From: Actinomycetes bacterium
GTDB lineage: Bacteria > Actinomycetota > Actinomycetes > S36-B12 > UBA10799
Length of the DNA stretch: 14,840 nt
Assembly (NCBI GenBank): GCA_029779995.1
Contig: JAKOZM010000343.1
Location: 1-14,840, forward strand
Reading direction: 5' to 3'
Shown here: positions 7,128-13,790 of the stretch, in pieces
Numbering within the stretch: position 1 is the stretch's first letter
Layout: the number at the start of each line of letters is the position of its first letter
Position numbers and translations under genes: made by a program
Notes under the pieces: model-generated
The model's input: only the letters and a program-made list of their open reading frames with translations
Database searches by the model: none
Told to the model about the DNA's origin: nothing

Positions 7128-7779
7128 GTCACAGGGCCCTGTTCTGGTATTGGGCATGGGCCGATTCGGGATCGCGCTGGCCCGCGAGCTCGCCCGCAGC
7201 GGAGTGGAGGTGTTGGCTGTTGACGACAGCGAGGAGCGGGTTCAGCGCTACGCCGGGATGCTGAGCAACATCGTTCGCGCGGACGCGACCGATCTGAAAG
7301 CACTCGAAGAGATCGGCGCCGAGGAGTTCCACACGGCGGTCGTGGCGATCGGGGCGATGGAGGACAGCATCCTCGCGGTGTCGAACCTGTCGCAGTTGGG
7401 TGTGGAGCGCATCTGGGGCAAGGCGCTGAGTTCACAGCACGCGCTGATCCTGGAACGGGTGGGCGCCCACCATGTCGTGCAGCCGGAGCACGACATGGGC
7501 CAGCGGATCGCGCACTTGGTCAGTGGCGAGGTGCTCGACTACATGCGCATTGCCACCAACTGGGTCATCGCGAAGACCAAGCCGCCGCGCTTCCTGGTCG
7601 GGGAGCCGCTGGGATCCTCCAAGTTGCGGGCCAAACACAGAGTCACCGTCATCGCGGTACGTCCGAGCGGCCAGGATCAGTTCACCCATGCTGATCTACA
7701 GACTCAACTCAGCTACGGCGACGAGATCCTGGTGATGGGTAAACCGGCCGATGTGACCGCTTTCGCGCGGCTGGACTGA
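7120..7779 (+). CDS. trkA: TrkA/KtrA family potassium uptake regulatory subunit (RCK protein)
   Basis: This 219-residue cytosolic regulatory ring subunit gates the TrkH/KtrB channel in response to nucleotides. The RCK_N Rossmann domain (about 7-125) shows the dinucleotide loop VLGMGRFGIALARELARSG, with glycines at 12, 14 and 17, and an acidic end to strand 2 (VLAVDDSEE, Asp34/Asp35) typical of NAD(H) or adenine nucleotide binding. IVRADATDLKALEEIG follows as in KtrA. The C-terminal RCK_C domain (about 135-219) ends in YGDEILVMGKPADV, a regulatory ligand domain that in other Ktr systems can bind c-di-AMP. The TTG start overlaps trkH by 8 bp and is backed by GAGGAGAGG 7 nt upstream. The length matches single-RCK KtrA rather than the double-RCK TrkA of enterobacteria. 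Confidence 0.95.
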   Translation: MAKSQGPVLVLGMGRFGIALARELARSGVEVLAVDDSEERVQRYAGMLSNIVRADATDLKALEEIGAEEFHTAVVAIGAMEDSILAVSNLSQLGVERIWGKALSSQHALILERVGAHHVVQPEHDMGQRIAHLVSGEVLDYMRIATNWVIAKTKPPRFLVGEPLGSSKLRAKHRVTVIAVRPSGQDQFTHADLQTQLSYGDEILVMGKPADVTAFARLD

Positions 7780-7847
7780 AACGCGTCTCGCGCCGGTAGG
7801 GCGAACCGCCCGGTGCGCGTCGATGCGCAAACGATTGCCTCGGACGG

Positions 7848-7853
7848 TAGAAC
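7848..7853 (+). promoter_or_regulatory. Putative -10 box of a leaderless malic enzyme transcript
   Basis: TAGAAC ends 7 nt before GTG 7861, which itself has no Shine-Dalgarno sequence. No clear -35 is seen. The weak hexamer match makes this the least certain of the similar sites, but it supports GTG 7861 over the upstream GTG 7813. Confidence 0.3.
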
Positions 7854-7860
7854 CGACAGT

Positions 7861-9543
7861 GTGAACGAACTCCCAGCGCGCCGGACGACCCTGCGCGGGC
7901 AGGCTCTGCTGGCCGATCCGCGGTTGAACAAGCAGTCCGCCTTCTCCGACGCCGAACGGGAGGCGCTTGGCCTGGTCGGTCTGTTGCCGCAGCGTGTCGA
8001 GACCATCGACCAACAGTTGTTGCGGGTGCGTCGACAGTTGGCTGAGCAGCCGGGCCCGTTGGCCAAGAACGTCTATCTGCGCGAGTTGCACGACCGTAAC
8101 GAGACGCTGTTCTACAGGTTGCTGATCGACGACCTGCCCGACCTTATGCCGATCGTTTACACGCCGACCGTGGGCGAATCGATCCGTGAGTACAGCCACG
8201 CCTTCCGCCGTCCGCGGGGGGTGTATCTGCAGTCCCGCTGGCCGCAGGATGTGCCGAAGGCCTTCACGAACCTCGGGCTCGGCCCCGATGATGTGGACCT
8301 GCTGGTGGCCACCGACTCCGAGGCGATCCTCGGCATCGGCGACTGGGGGGTCGGCGGCATCGACATCGCGATCGGCAAGATCAGCGTCTACGTGGCGGCC
8401 GCGGGGGTCGATCCAGAACGGGCGATTCCCGTCGTCATCGATGTCGGCACCGACCGTACTGGGCTGCTGACCGACCCCGGGTACCTGGGTGAGAAGCACG
8501 CCCGGCTGCGCGGCGAGAAGTACGACGAACTCATCGAGACCTACGTCAGCACCGCCAGCAAGATGTTCCCCAATGCGCTTCTGCACTGGGAGGATTTCGG
8601 GGAGACGAATGCCCGCCGGATCCTGGATCGATACCGCGACCAGGTGTGTACCTTCAACGACGATATGCAGGGCACGGGGGCGATCGCCTTCGCCGCGATC
8701 CTGTCCGGGGTCAAGGTCACCGCCATGCCGCTGTCCGATCACCGGGTGGTCGTGTTTGGTGCCGGCACAGCCGGTGTGGGGATCGCCGACCAGATCCGCG
8801 ACGCCATCGTGGAATCGGGATACAGCCGCGAGGAGGCTTCGCGCCGGATCTGGCTGATCGACCGCCCCGGGCTGCTGCACGATCAGCTCCCCGAGCTTCG
8901 CGACTACCACCGTGGCTACGCCCGGCCCGCCGCTGAGGTCCGCGACTACGAGCGCGACGAGCAAGGTGCGATCTCCCTGCTGGAGACGGTCCGGCGGGTC
9001 CAGCCCACCATCCTGGTGGGCACGTCCACGGTCCACGGTGCGTTCACCGAGCAGGTGGTCCGTGAGATGCACTCGCATGTGGCGCGGCCGTTCATCCTGC
9101 CCATGAGCAACCCCACTCCGTTGGCCGAGGCTGTGCCGGCGGACCTGCTGGCCTGGACTGACGGCCAGGCCTTGATCGTGACCGGCAGCCCGTTCGATCC
9201 GGTGACCATCGACGGTGTCAGTCACCACATCGGGCAGGCCAACAATGCCCTGTTGTATCCCGGGCTGGGCCTTGGCGCCATCGTGGCCAGGGCCACCAAG
9301 ATCACCGACGGGATGCTCAACGCGGCGGCCAAAGCGGTCGCCCAACTGGTCGAGATCCATGGGCCAGGCAGTCCCCTGCTGCCTGAGATCGCCGACATCC
9401 GGGCGACCTCCGCGGCCGTGGCGGTGGCAGTGGTTGAGGAGGCCGTTCGGGAGGGTGTGGCGAGGGCGACTCCGGACAACGCACTGCAAGCGGTCCTGGA
9501 CTCGATGTGGAAACCCAGGTACCGGCCGGTTGTCGGCATATAG
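7861..9543 (+). CDS. maeA: NAD-type malic enzyme (oxaloacetate-decarboxylating, SfcA/MaeA-like)
   Basis: Malic enzyme oxidatively decarboxylates malate to pyruvate with reduction of NAD(P). The 560-residue protein is of the large bacterial/eukaryotic type and aligns along its length with E. coli SfcA (565): LNKQSAFSDAERE, NETLFYRLL, IYTPTVGES, ILGIGDWGVGG, FNDDMQGTGA and LPMSNPTPLAEA. Active-site residues are identifiable: Tyr100 in YTPTVG, Lys173 in IGKIS, and metal ligands Glu244-Asp245 (WEDFG) and Asp268 (FNDD). The Rossmann loop is FGAGTAGVGIAD. A longer frame opens at GTG 7813, but homology starts after GTG 7861, which also has a -10-like box 7 nt upstream, so 7861 is chosen. NAD is preferred over NADP by similarity to SfcA only. 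Its placement between potassium uptake and purF is not the usual pur-cluster order. Confidence 0.93.
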   Translation: MNELPARRTTLRGQALLADPRLNKQSAFSDAEREALGLVGLLPQRVETIDQQLLRVRRQLAEQPGPLAKNVYLRELHDRNETLFYRLLIDDLPDLMPIVYTPTVGESIREYSHAFRRPRGVYLQSRWPQDVPKAFTNLGLGPDDVDLLVATDSEAILGIGDWGVGGIDIAIGKISVYVAAAGVDPERAIPVVIDVGTDRTGLLTDPGYLGEKHARLRGEKYDELIETYVSTASKMFPNALLHWEDFGETNARRILDRYRDQVCTFNDDMQGTGAIAFAAILSGVKVTAMPLSDHRVVVFGAGTAGVGIADQIRDAIVESGYSREEASRRIWLIDRPGLLHDQLPELRDYHRGYARPAAEVRDYERDEQGAISLLETVRRVQPTILVGTSTVHGAFTEQVVREMHSHVARPFILPMSNPTPLAEAVPADLLAWTDGQALIVTGSPFDPVTIDGVSHHIGQANNALLYPGLGLGAIVARATKITDGMLNAAAKAVAQLVEIHGPGSPLLPEIADIRATSAAVAVAVVEEAVREGVARATPDNALQAVLDSMWKPRYRPVVGI

Positions 9544-9563
9544 CCGATCTGGCAATCACGGGC

Positions 9564-9591
9564 TTGGACCCAACGCCGCCTGTGCAACACT
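9564..9591 (+). promoter_or_regulatory. Putative promoter of purF
   Basis: TTGGAC (9564-9569) and AACACT (9586-9591) are separated by 16 nt, and the second ends 6 nt before the purF GTG. The -10 match is imperfect. It fits the leaderless pattern seen elsewhere in the window, in the 54-bp gap after the malic enzyme gene. Confidence 0.3.
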
Positions 9592-9597
9592 TGAGCA

Positions 9598-11064
9598 GTG
9601 GCGCGCGGCGATGGGCGATTGAACCACGATCTACTCCCCGGTGAAAAAGGCCCGCAGGACGCATGTGGCGTGTTCGGGGTCTGGGCCCCGGGTGATGAGG
9701 TCGCGAAGTTGACCTACTTCGGGCTGTATGCCCTGCAGCATCGGGGACAGGAGTCAGCCGGGATCGCCACCAGCGATGGCAGCCAGATTCTGGTGTACAA
9801 GGACATGGGCCTGGTCTCACAGGTCTTCAGCGACTCGTTGTTGGACTCCCTGCACGGTTACATCGCGATCGGCCACGCCCGGTACTCGACGACCGGCTCC
9901 AGCGTCTGGGAGAACGCCCAGCCGACGTTTCGCACCACGGCCACCGGCCATCTCGCGCTCGGCCACAACGGCAACCTGACGAACACCCAGGAACTCGCCC
10001 AGCGCCTTGCGACCCTCGACACCGGGGAACTGCCCCTCGACGCCAGCATGGTCGCCAGTTCCGACACCGACCTGCTCACGGCGCTGCTGGCGGCACACCC
10101 GGGGGAGACGATCGAGCAGGCGGCGATGACCGAACTGCCATTGCTGCGTGGTGCCTTCAGCTTGGTGTTCCTCGACGAGAACACGTTGTACGCCGCCCGC
10201 GACCCGCAGGGCATCCGGCCGCTGTGCCTGGGCAGGCTTGAGCGTGGGTGGGTGGTGGCCAGCGAGACCGCCGCACTGGACATCGTGGGGGCGTCCTTCG
10301 TACGCGACATCGAGCCGGGCGAGTTCGTGGCCATCGACGAGGACGGGGTGCGGTCGCGCAAGTTCGCGATGCCGGATCCCAAGGGCTGTCTCTTTGAGTA
10401 CGTCTACCTGGCCCGACCCGACTCGCTGCTCACCGGTCGCAGCGTCAATGCGGTCCGCGTCGAGGTGGGCAGGCAACTCGCGCGGGAGGCACCGGTGGAG
10501 GCGGATCTGGTGATTCCGGTGCCCGAGAGCGGCACCCCCGCAGCGATCGGGTACGCGCAGGAGTCGGGGATTGCGTTCGCGCAGGGTCTTGTCAAGAACG
10601 CCTACGTTGGCCGGACATTCATCCAGCCGACACAGACCATCCGGCAGCTGGGTCTGCGGCTCAAGCTCAATCCGCTCGCCGAGGTGATCGCCGGCAAGCG
10701 GCTGGTCGTGGTCGACGATTCCATCGTGCGAGGCAACACCCAGCGTGCACTGCTGCGGATGCTGCGGGAGGCCGGCGCCAGCGAAGTCCACGTCCGGATA
10801 TCCTCACCGCCGGTGTTATGGCCCTGCTACTACGGCATCGACTTCGCCTCCCGGGCCGAGCTCATCGCGCCAGGTCTGAGCGTGGAGGAGATTCGCACGT
10901 CCATCAAGGCCGACTCGCTGGCCTACGTGTCGCTCGACGGCCTCATCGCGGCGACCCAAGTGCCCAAGGGCCAGCTGTGCCGGGCGTGCTTCGACGGCGT
11001 CTATCCGGTGGAGCTGGCGGACCCGGAACTGCGCAGCAAACACATCCTCGAGGTGACCGGATGA
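9598..11064 (+). CDS. purF: Amidophosphoribosyltransferase PurF (iron-sulfur type)
   Basis: PurF catalyses the committed step of purine synthesis, PRPP plus glutamine to 5-phosphoribosylamine. The 488-residue protein has an N-terminal Ntn glutaminase domain: a 22-residue propeptide precedes Cys23 in DACGVFGVW, which becomes the N-terminal nucleophile after cleavage. The PRPP-binding signature VVVDDSIVRGNT is at about 370-381. Four cysteines sit where the Bacillus enzyme ligates its [4Fe-4S] cluster: Cys264 (GCLFEY), Cys410 (WPCYYG) and Cys461/Cys464 (LCRAC). The enzyme is therefore predicted to be processed, oxygen-sensitive and subject to nucleotide feedback, like the Bacillus type. The GTG start is chosen because the propeptide length is then normal; it lacks a clear Shine-Dalgarno sequence. 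The stop overlaps the purM start (ATGA). Confidence 0.97.
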   Translation: MARGDGRLNHDLLPGEKGPQDACGVFGVWAPGDEVAKLTYFGLYALQHRGQESAGIATSDGSQILVYKDMGLVSQVFSDSLLDSLHGYIAIGHARYSTTGSSVWENAQPTFRTTATGHLALGHNGNLTNTQELAQRLATLDTGELPLDASMVASSDTDLLTALLAAHPGETIEQAAMTELPLLRGAFSLVFLDENTLYAARDPQGIRPLCLGRLERGWVVASETAALDIVGASFVRDIEPGEFVAIDEDGVRSRKFAMPDPKGCLFEYVYLARPDSLLTGRSVNAVRVEVGRQLAREAPVEADLVIPVPESGTPAAIGYAQESGIAFAQGLVKNAYVGRTFIQPTQTIRQLGLRLKLNPLAEVIAGKRLVVVDDSIVRGNTQRALLRMLREAGASEVHVRISSPPVLWPCYYGIDFASRAELIAPGLSVEEIRTSIKADSLAYVSLDGLIAATQVPKGQLCRACFDGVYPVELADPELRSKHILEVTG

Positions 11065-12116
11065 GTGGCTATGCCGACGCCGGTGTCGACGTCGAGGCGG
11101 GTGAGCGTGCAGTCGAGCTGATGCGGGACCGCGTGGCTGCCACCATGCGTCCCGAGGTGGTCGGCGGGCTAGGAGGCTTCGCGGGTCTGTTCGACGCATC
11201 TGCTTTGGCCCGCTACAAGCGGCCACTGCTTGCCACGGCCACCGATGGCGTAGGCACCAAGATCGACGTGGCCCGGCGCATGGACATCCACGACACGATC
11301 GGCATCGACCTGGTCGCCATGGTCGTGGATGACCTCGTCGTGTGCGGCGCCGAGCCGCTTTTCATGACCGACTACATCGCCACGGGCAAAGTCGTGCCTG
11401 AGCGCATCGCGGCCATCGTCAGCGGGATCGCTGCCGGCTGCCAGCAGGCGGGCTGCGCCCTGCTCGGCGGCGAGACGGCTGAGCACCCCGGGCTGATGGC
11501 GCCCGACGAGTACGACGTTGCCGGTGCCGGGACCGCCGTTGTGGAGGCTGACGCGCTGCTGGGGCCCGATCGCGTCCGGCAGGGTGACACCGTGATCGCG
11601 ATGGCCTCCTCCGGGCTCCACTCGAACGGCTACTCGCTGGCACGCAAGGTGTTCCTCGACCAGTGGGCGCTGGAGGCCGACGTCGCCGAGTTCGGGCGCA
11701 CCCTGGGGGAGGAGCTCCTGGAGCCCACCCGCATCTACACCCGCGACTGTCTCGCGGTTGCTGCCGATGTGCATGCCTACTCCCATGTCACCGGCGGTGG
11801 TCTGGCCGCCAATCTGGCCCGCGTCCTGCCACCCGACCTGCACGCCGACATCGATCGGGGCACGTGGACTGTGCCGCCCGTCTTCCAGGTGTTGCTTGAG
11901 TCGGGAGTGGACCGCCGCGACGCCGAACGCACCTTCAACATGGGTATCGGCATGCTGGCCGTCGTCCCAGATCCGCAGCCCGTACTCGCGACGTTGGCCC
12001 ATCGCGGCGTCCCCGCCTGGGTCTGTGGTCAGGTGCGAGCGCGCACGGCCACGGACCGCGGCGACGCCCACGCCAAAGGCGGGCACGGGGGCTCGGTCGC
12101 TCTCATCGGCAACTGA
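11061..12116 (+). CDS. purM: Phosphoribosylformylglycinamidine cyclo-ligase (AIR synthetase) PurM
   Basis: PurM uses ATP to close FGAM to aminoimidazole ribotide, the step after PurL. The 351-residue length is normal for the family. Visible motifs are YADAGVDVEAGERAVELM at the N-terminus, LLATATDGVGTKI (about 53-65), the substrate and ATP region MVVDDLVVCGAEPLFMTDY, LLGGETAEHPGLM, ASSGLHSNGYSLAR and THVTGGG-like SHVTGGGLAANL. The ATG at 11061 overlaps the purF stop in an ATGA arrangement and has GAGGTGA 4 nt upstream, inside purF, so it is translationally coupled to purF. The downstream 112 bp before the convergent bldC gene contain only weak hairpins (GGGAA/TTCCC at 12130-12143 and CTGCC/GGCAG around 12182-12195) with no T-tract, so a classical intrinsic terminator is not evident. 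Confidence 0.97.
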   Translation: MSGYADAGVDVEAGERAVELMRDRVAATMRPEVVGGLGGFAGLFDASALARYKRPLLATATDGVGTKIDVARRMDIHDTIGIDLVAMVVDDLVVCGAEPLFMTDYIATGKVVPERIAAIVSGIAAGCQQAGCALLGGETAEHPGLMAPDEYDVAGAGTAVVEADALLGPDRVRQGDTVIAMASSGLHSNGYSLARKVFLDQWALEADVAEFGRTLGEELLEPTRIYTRDCLAVAADVHAYSHVTGGGLAANLARVLPPDLHADIDRGTWTVPPVFQVLLESGVDRRDAERTFNMGIGMLAVVPDPQPVLATLAHRGVPAWVCGQVRARTATDRGDAHAKGGHGGSVALIGN

Positions 12117-12228
12117 TAGTTCCTTTGGGGGGAATGCTTTCCCGGTGGGGCACACACTAGTTTTGCGTCACAATCAACGGCCTGCCCCTGGGCAGCCCGG
12201 TGTGTCAGGACTTATCTGATGGGGGTGA

Positions 12229-12438
12229 CTACCGCTGCGGGCCGCGCTGAACGGGCAGGCCCTCCAATAAGGCGTTGACCTCGCTTGCGAGATATCGCCG
12301 GTGTCCGCCGAGAGTCTTCACACACGACAATTTGCCGGCCTTGGCCCAGCGCGTGACTGTCTTGGGGTCGACGCGGAAGAGTGCAGCCACTTCGGAAGGT
12401 GTCAGTAGCTCCTCTGGATTGCTCACGTTGGCGCTCAT
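12229..12438 (-). CDS. bldC: BldC-type MerR/excisionase-like transcriptional regulator
   Basis: The 69-residue protein is nearly all one winged helix-turn-helix DNA-binding domain of the MerR/excisionase superfamily. Residues 11-60 read ELLTPSEVAALFRVDPKTV, then TRWAKAGKLSCVKTLGGHRRY. This is the signature of BldC, the 68-residue Streptomyces developmental regulator, which binds DNA cooperatively as head-to-tail monomers on direct repeats and has no effector domain. The longer frame to 12486 has an unrelated N-terminus; ATG 12438 is chosen because GGGAG lies 7 nt upstream and the length then equals the family. It is convergent with purM and divergent from the DUF3073 gene, a neighbourhood I recall as common in actinobacteria. 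In a presumably non-sporulating relative it may govern other global programs; that is inference. Confidence 0.93.
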   Translation of the reverse strand: MSANVSNPEELLTPSEVAALFRVDPKTVTRWAKAGKLSCVKTLGGHRRYLASEVNALLEGLPVQRGPQR

Positions 12439-12445
12439 CAACTTG

Positions 12446-12450
12446 CTCCC
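12446..12450 (-). promoter_or_regulatory. Ribosome binding site fixing the bldC start
   Basis: On the minus strand GGGAG is separated by 7 nt from ATG 12438. It supports the 69-residue form over the 85-residue open frame. Confidence 0.75.
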
Positions 12451-12627
12451 AAATGTCCGATACGGGCGTCTCTGGCAGTGTCGCATCGAACATCAAGAGC
12501 GGCAACTCGATAGTTGAATCCGGGCGGGTGAGGTGCGCTCATGCGAGAGGACGGGGTACGCTTCTGAGGTGGGCAAGAAGCCCTGCACGTAATTGTCAAC
12601 GGACCACTTCGGGCAACAATCCCGGGC

Positions 12628-12634
12628 GAGGGGG
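12628..12634 (+). promoter_or_regulatory. Ribosome binding site of the DUF3073 gene
   Basis: GAGGGGG lies 9 nt before ATG 12644, supporting this start over the upstream in-frame start at 12593. Confidence 0.7.
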
Positions 12635-12643
12635 TCGAGCCAT

Positions 12644-12853
12644 ATGGGGCGCGGCCGTGCAAAGGCCAAGCAGACCAAGGTAGCGCGTGAGCTGAAGTAC
12701 AACGCGCCACGAACAGACCTTGAGGCACTGCAAGCCGAGTTGAGCGGACAGAAGTCGATGCATCATGACGTCGACGAAGAATTCGACGACGACGATGATT
12801 ATGACCCGTACAGCAAGTACATCGATGATGAGGACGAAGACGACGGCCGTTGA
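12644..12853 (+). CDS. DUF3073 family small charge-segregated protein
   Basis: This 69-residue actinobacterial protein of unknown function belongs to DUF3073 (Rv0810c-like, next to purM in mycobacteria). The N-terminus is strongly basic and very conserved, MGRGRAKAKQTKVARELKY. The middle (DLEALQAELSG) looks helical. The C-terminus is strongly acidic, with EEFDDDDDYDPYSKYIDDED and a final EDDGR. Such polarity suggests a nucleic-acid or ribosome-contacting basic head with an acidic, probably disordered tail, but no role is known. ATG 12644 is preferred to an in-frame start at 12593 because homology begins there and GAGGGGG lies 9 nt upstream. It is divergently arranged with bldC, with 205 bp between. 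A TACGCT hexamer at 12557-12562 could be its -10, giving a leader of about 75 nt; this is weak. Confidence 0.9.
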   Translation: MGRGRAKAKQTKVARELKYNAPRTDLEALQAELSGQKSMHHDVDEEFDDDDDYDPYSKYIDDEDEDDGR

Positions 12854-13114
12854 GCCTTAGCGTGACTCCACCCGTGAGGTGACTGTTGACGCCGCGGGAG
12901 TGATTGCTCCAGCGCCATGGGGACCTGCTTGAGGATTCGGCAGTTGTTGTCGCGACACGCTGTGGAGAATCGCGCCTTCTGCCCATTTGGGCCTGGTGTA
13001 TTCCAGCGCACGGAGTCGGGACGGCGGCGGTCAGAACCCCCGCGGTTCGCGAGATGGCCCGTCGCTACCCTGACGCCCGGACTTCGTGACCGGACCGTTA
13101 TCGAATCTTGTCGT
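12854..13114. other. Intergenic region with no identified gene
   Basis: This stretch of about 260 bp separates DUF3073 from the short ORF. A + frame runs through it from 12917 but has mixed third-position bases and no recognisable protein until about 13115, so I regard it as non-coding. Short inverted repeats (GGAG/CTCC near 12897-12910) are too small to call. No tRNA or strong terminator was seen. Confidence 0.5.
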
Positions 13115-13336
13115 GTGAGGCATCAATACTTGAAGTCAGTAGCCGATCCTATAAACGTGGTTCGTACAGCGCAGCAGTTGAAGTCCGGGGACACCATCGA
13201 CGTGGAAGGCGATCACCTCGTGGTGTTCCACTTCTGCCAGGAGTACGGCGAGATCGTGATCGACGCGGTCAGCTCGGTCTCCGCGCGGCGGTATGAGTTG
13301 CACTACTCTCCGGACGCGCGCGTCAGCATCTTCTGA
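13115..13336 (+). CDS. Small hypothetical protein
   Basis: I do not recognise this protein. The 73-residue frame has a beta-rich looking sequence with VVRTAQQLKSGDTIDVEGD, HLVVFHFCQEYGEIVIDA and a terminal ARRYELHYSPDARVSIF. Codons from about 13157 onward are strongly G/C at third positions, consistent with a real actinobacterial gene, whereas 13115-13156 is A/T-richer and contains TATAAA (13150-13155). The start is uncertain: GTG 13115, GTG 13157 or GTG 13202 are all in frame, and none has a good Shine-Dalgarno sequence. It ends 22 bp from the end of the convergent thioredoxin gene. It carries one cysteine and no signal peptide or membrane segment. Function unknown. Confidence 0.5.
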   Translation: MRHQYLKSVADPINVVRTAQQLKSGDTIDVEGDHLVVFHFCQEYGEIVIDAVSSVSARRYELHYSPDARVSIF

Positions 13337-13358
13337 CGACGGTTGGCTGAGCGTCCGC

Positions 13359-13700
13359 TCAGAACTGGAACGTCATCCGCTTCGGGCCCTGGATCGCCTT
13401 GTCGATCGTCGCCCGTAAGGCCTTCTCATTCATCGCGCCGGCCTTGCTGTGCAGCACCTGATTGTTGCGAATCACCACCAGCGTCGGGATCGCGGTGACG
13501 CCGAACGACTGCGCCAGCCCCGGGTTGGCATCCACATCCACTTTCGCGAACACCACATCGTCGTAGTCGGCGGAGACCTTGGTGAAGACCGGGGCGAACT
13601 GCTTGCACGGGCCGCACCAGTCAGCCCAGAAGTCGATGACGACGGTCTTTCCTGCGGTGGAATCGGTGAAGGTGGCGTCGGTGAGTTCGGTGGTGGCCAT
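13359..13700 (-). CDS. trxA: Thioredoxin
   Basis: Thioredoxin is a cytosolic dithiol-disulfide oxidoreductase that reduces protein disulfides using electrons from thioredoxin reductase. The 113-residue protein has the complete fold: VVIDFWADWCGPCKQFAPVF with the active-site Cys29-Gly-Pro-Cys32, buried Asp23, VDVDANPGLAQSFGV and the cis-proline loop AIPT (Pro72). A short unusual tail, QGPKRMTFQF, follows the last helix. ATG 13700 gives the normal N-terminus; no convincing Shine-Dalgarno sequence is visible. No reductase gene is adjacent. It is divergent from the gamma-glutamyltransferase gene, with 90 bp between, and convergent with the small hypothetical gene. Confidence 0.95.
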   Translation of the reverse strand: MATTELTDATFTDSTAGKTVVIDFWADWCGPCKQFAPVFTKVSADYDDVVFAKVDVDANPGLAQSFGVTAIPTLVVIRNNQVLHSKAGAMNEKALRATIDKAIQGPKRMTFQF

Positions 13701-13755
13701 GTCAGGTGCAACGCCGCGGGTCAGGCGACGATTCCCTGAGGTTCACACCGAGACG

Positions 13756-13783
13756 ATGACCCGCAATCCGTCCCCGTTACCCT
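13756..13783 (+). promoter_or_regulatory. Putative leaderless promoter of the gamma-glutamyltransferase gene
   Basis: ATGACC (13756-13761, four of six matches to TTGACA) and TACCCT (13778-13783) are 16 nt apart. TACCCT ends 7 nt before GTG 13791, which has no Shine-Dalgarno sequence. Confidence 0.4.
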
Positions 13784-13790
13784 GAGACCC

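Noticed and set aside
7696..9555. 619-codon minus strand open frame opposite the malic enzyme
   Set aside because: Long antisense frames are expected in high-GC genes. The + frame aligns along its whole length with malic enzyme, and the minus translation is rich in Arg, Gly, Pro and His with no recognisable domain.
12130..12195. Intrinsic terminator between purM and bldC
   Set aside because: GGGAA/TTCCC and CTGCC/GGCAG hairpins have only 5-6 bp stems, and no T-tract follows on either strand.
12917..13114. N-terminal extension of the short hypothetical protein back to ATG 12917
   Set aside because: The codons here show mixed third positions and the translation is Arg/Pro-rich and low in structure. 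Coding character appears only after about 13115-13157.
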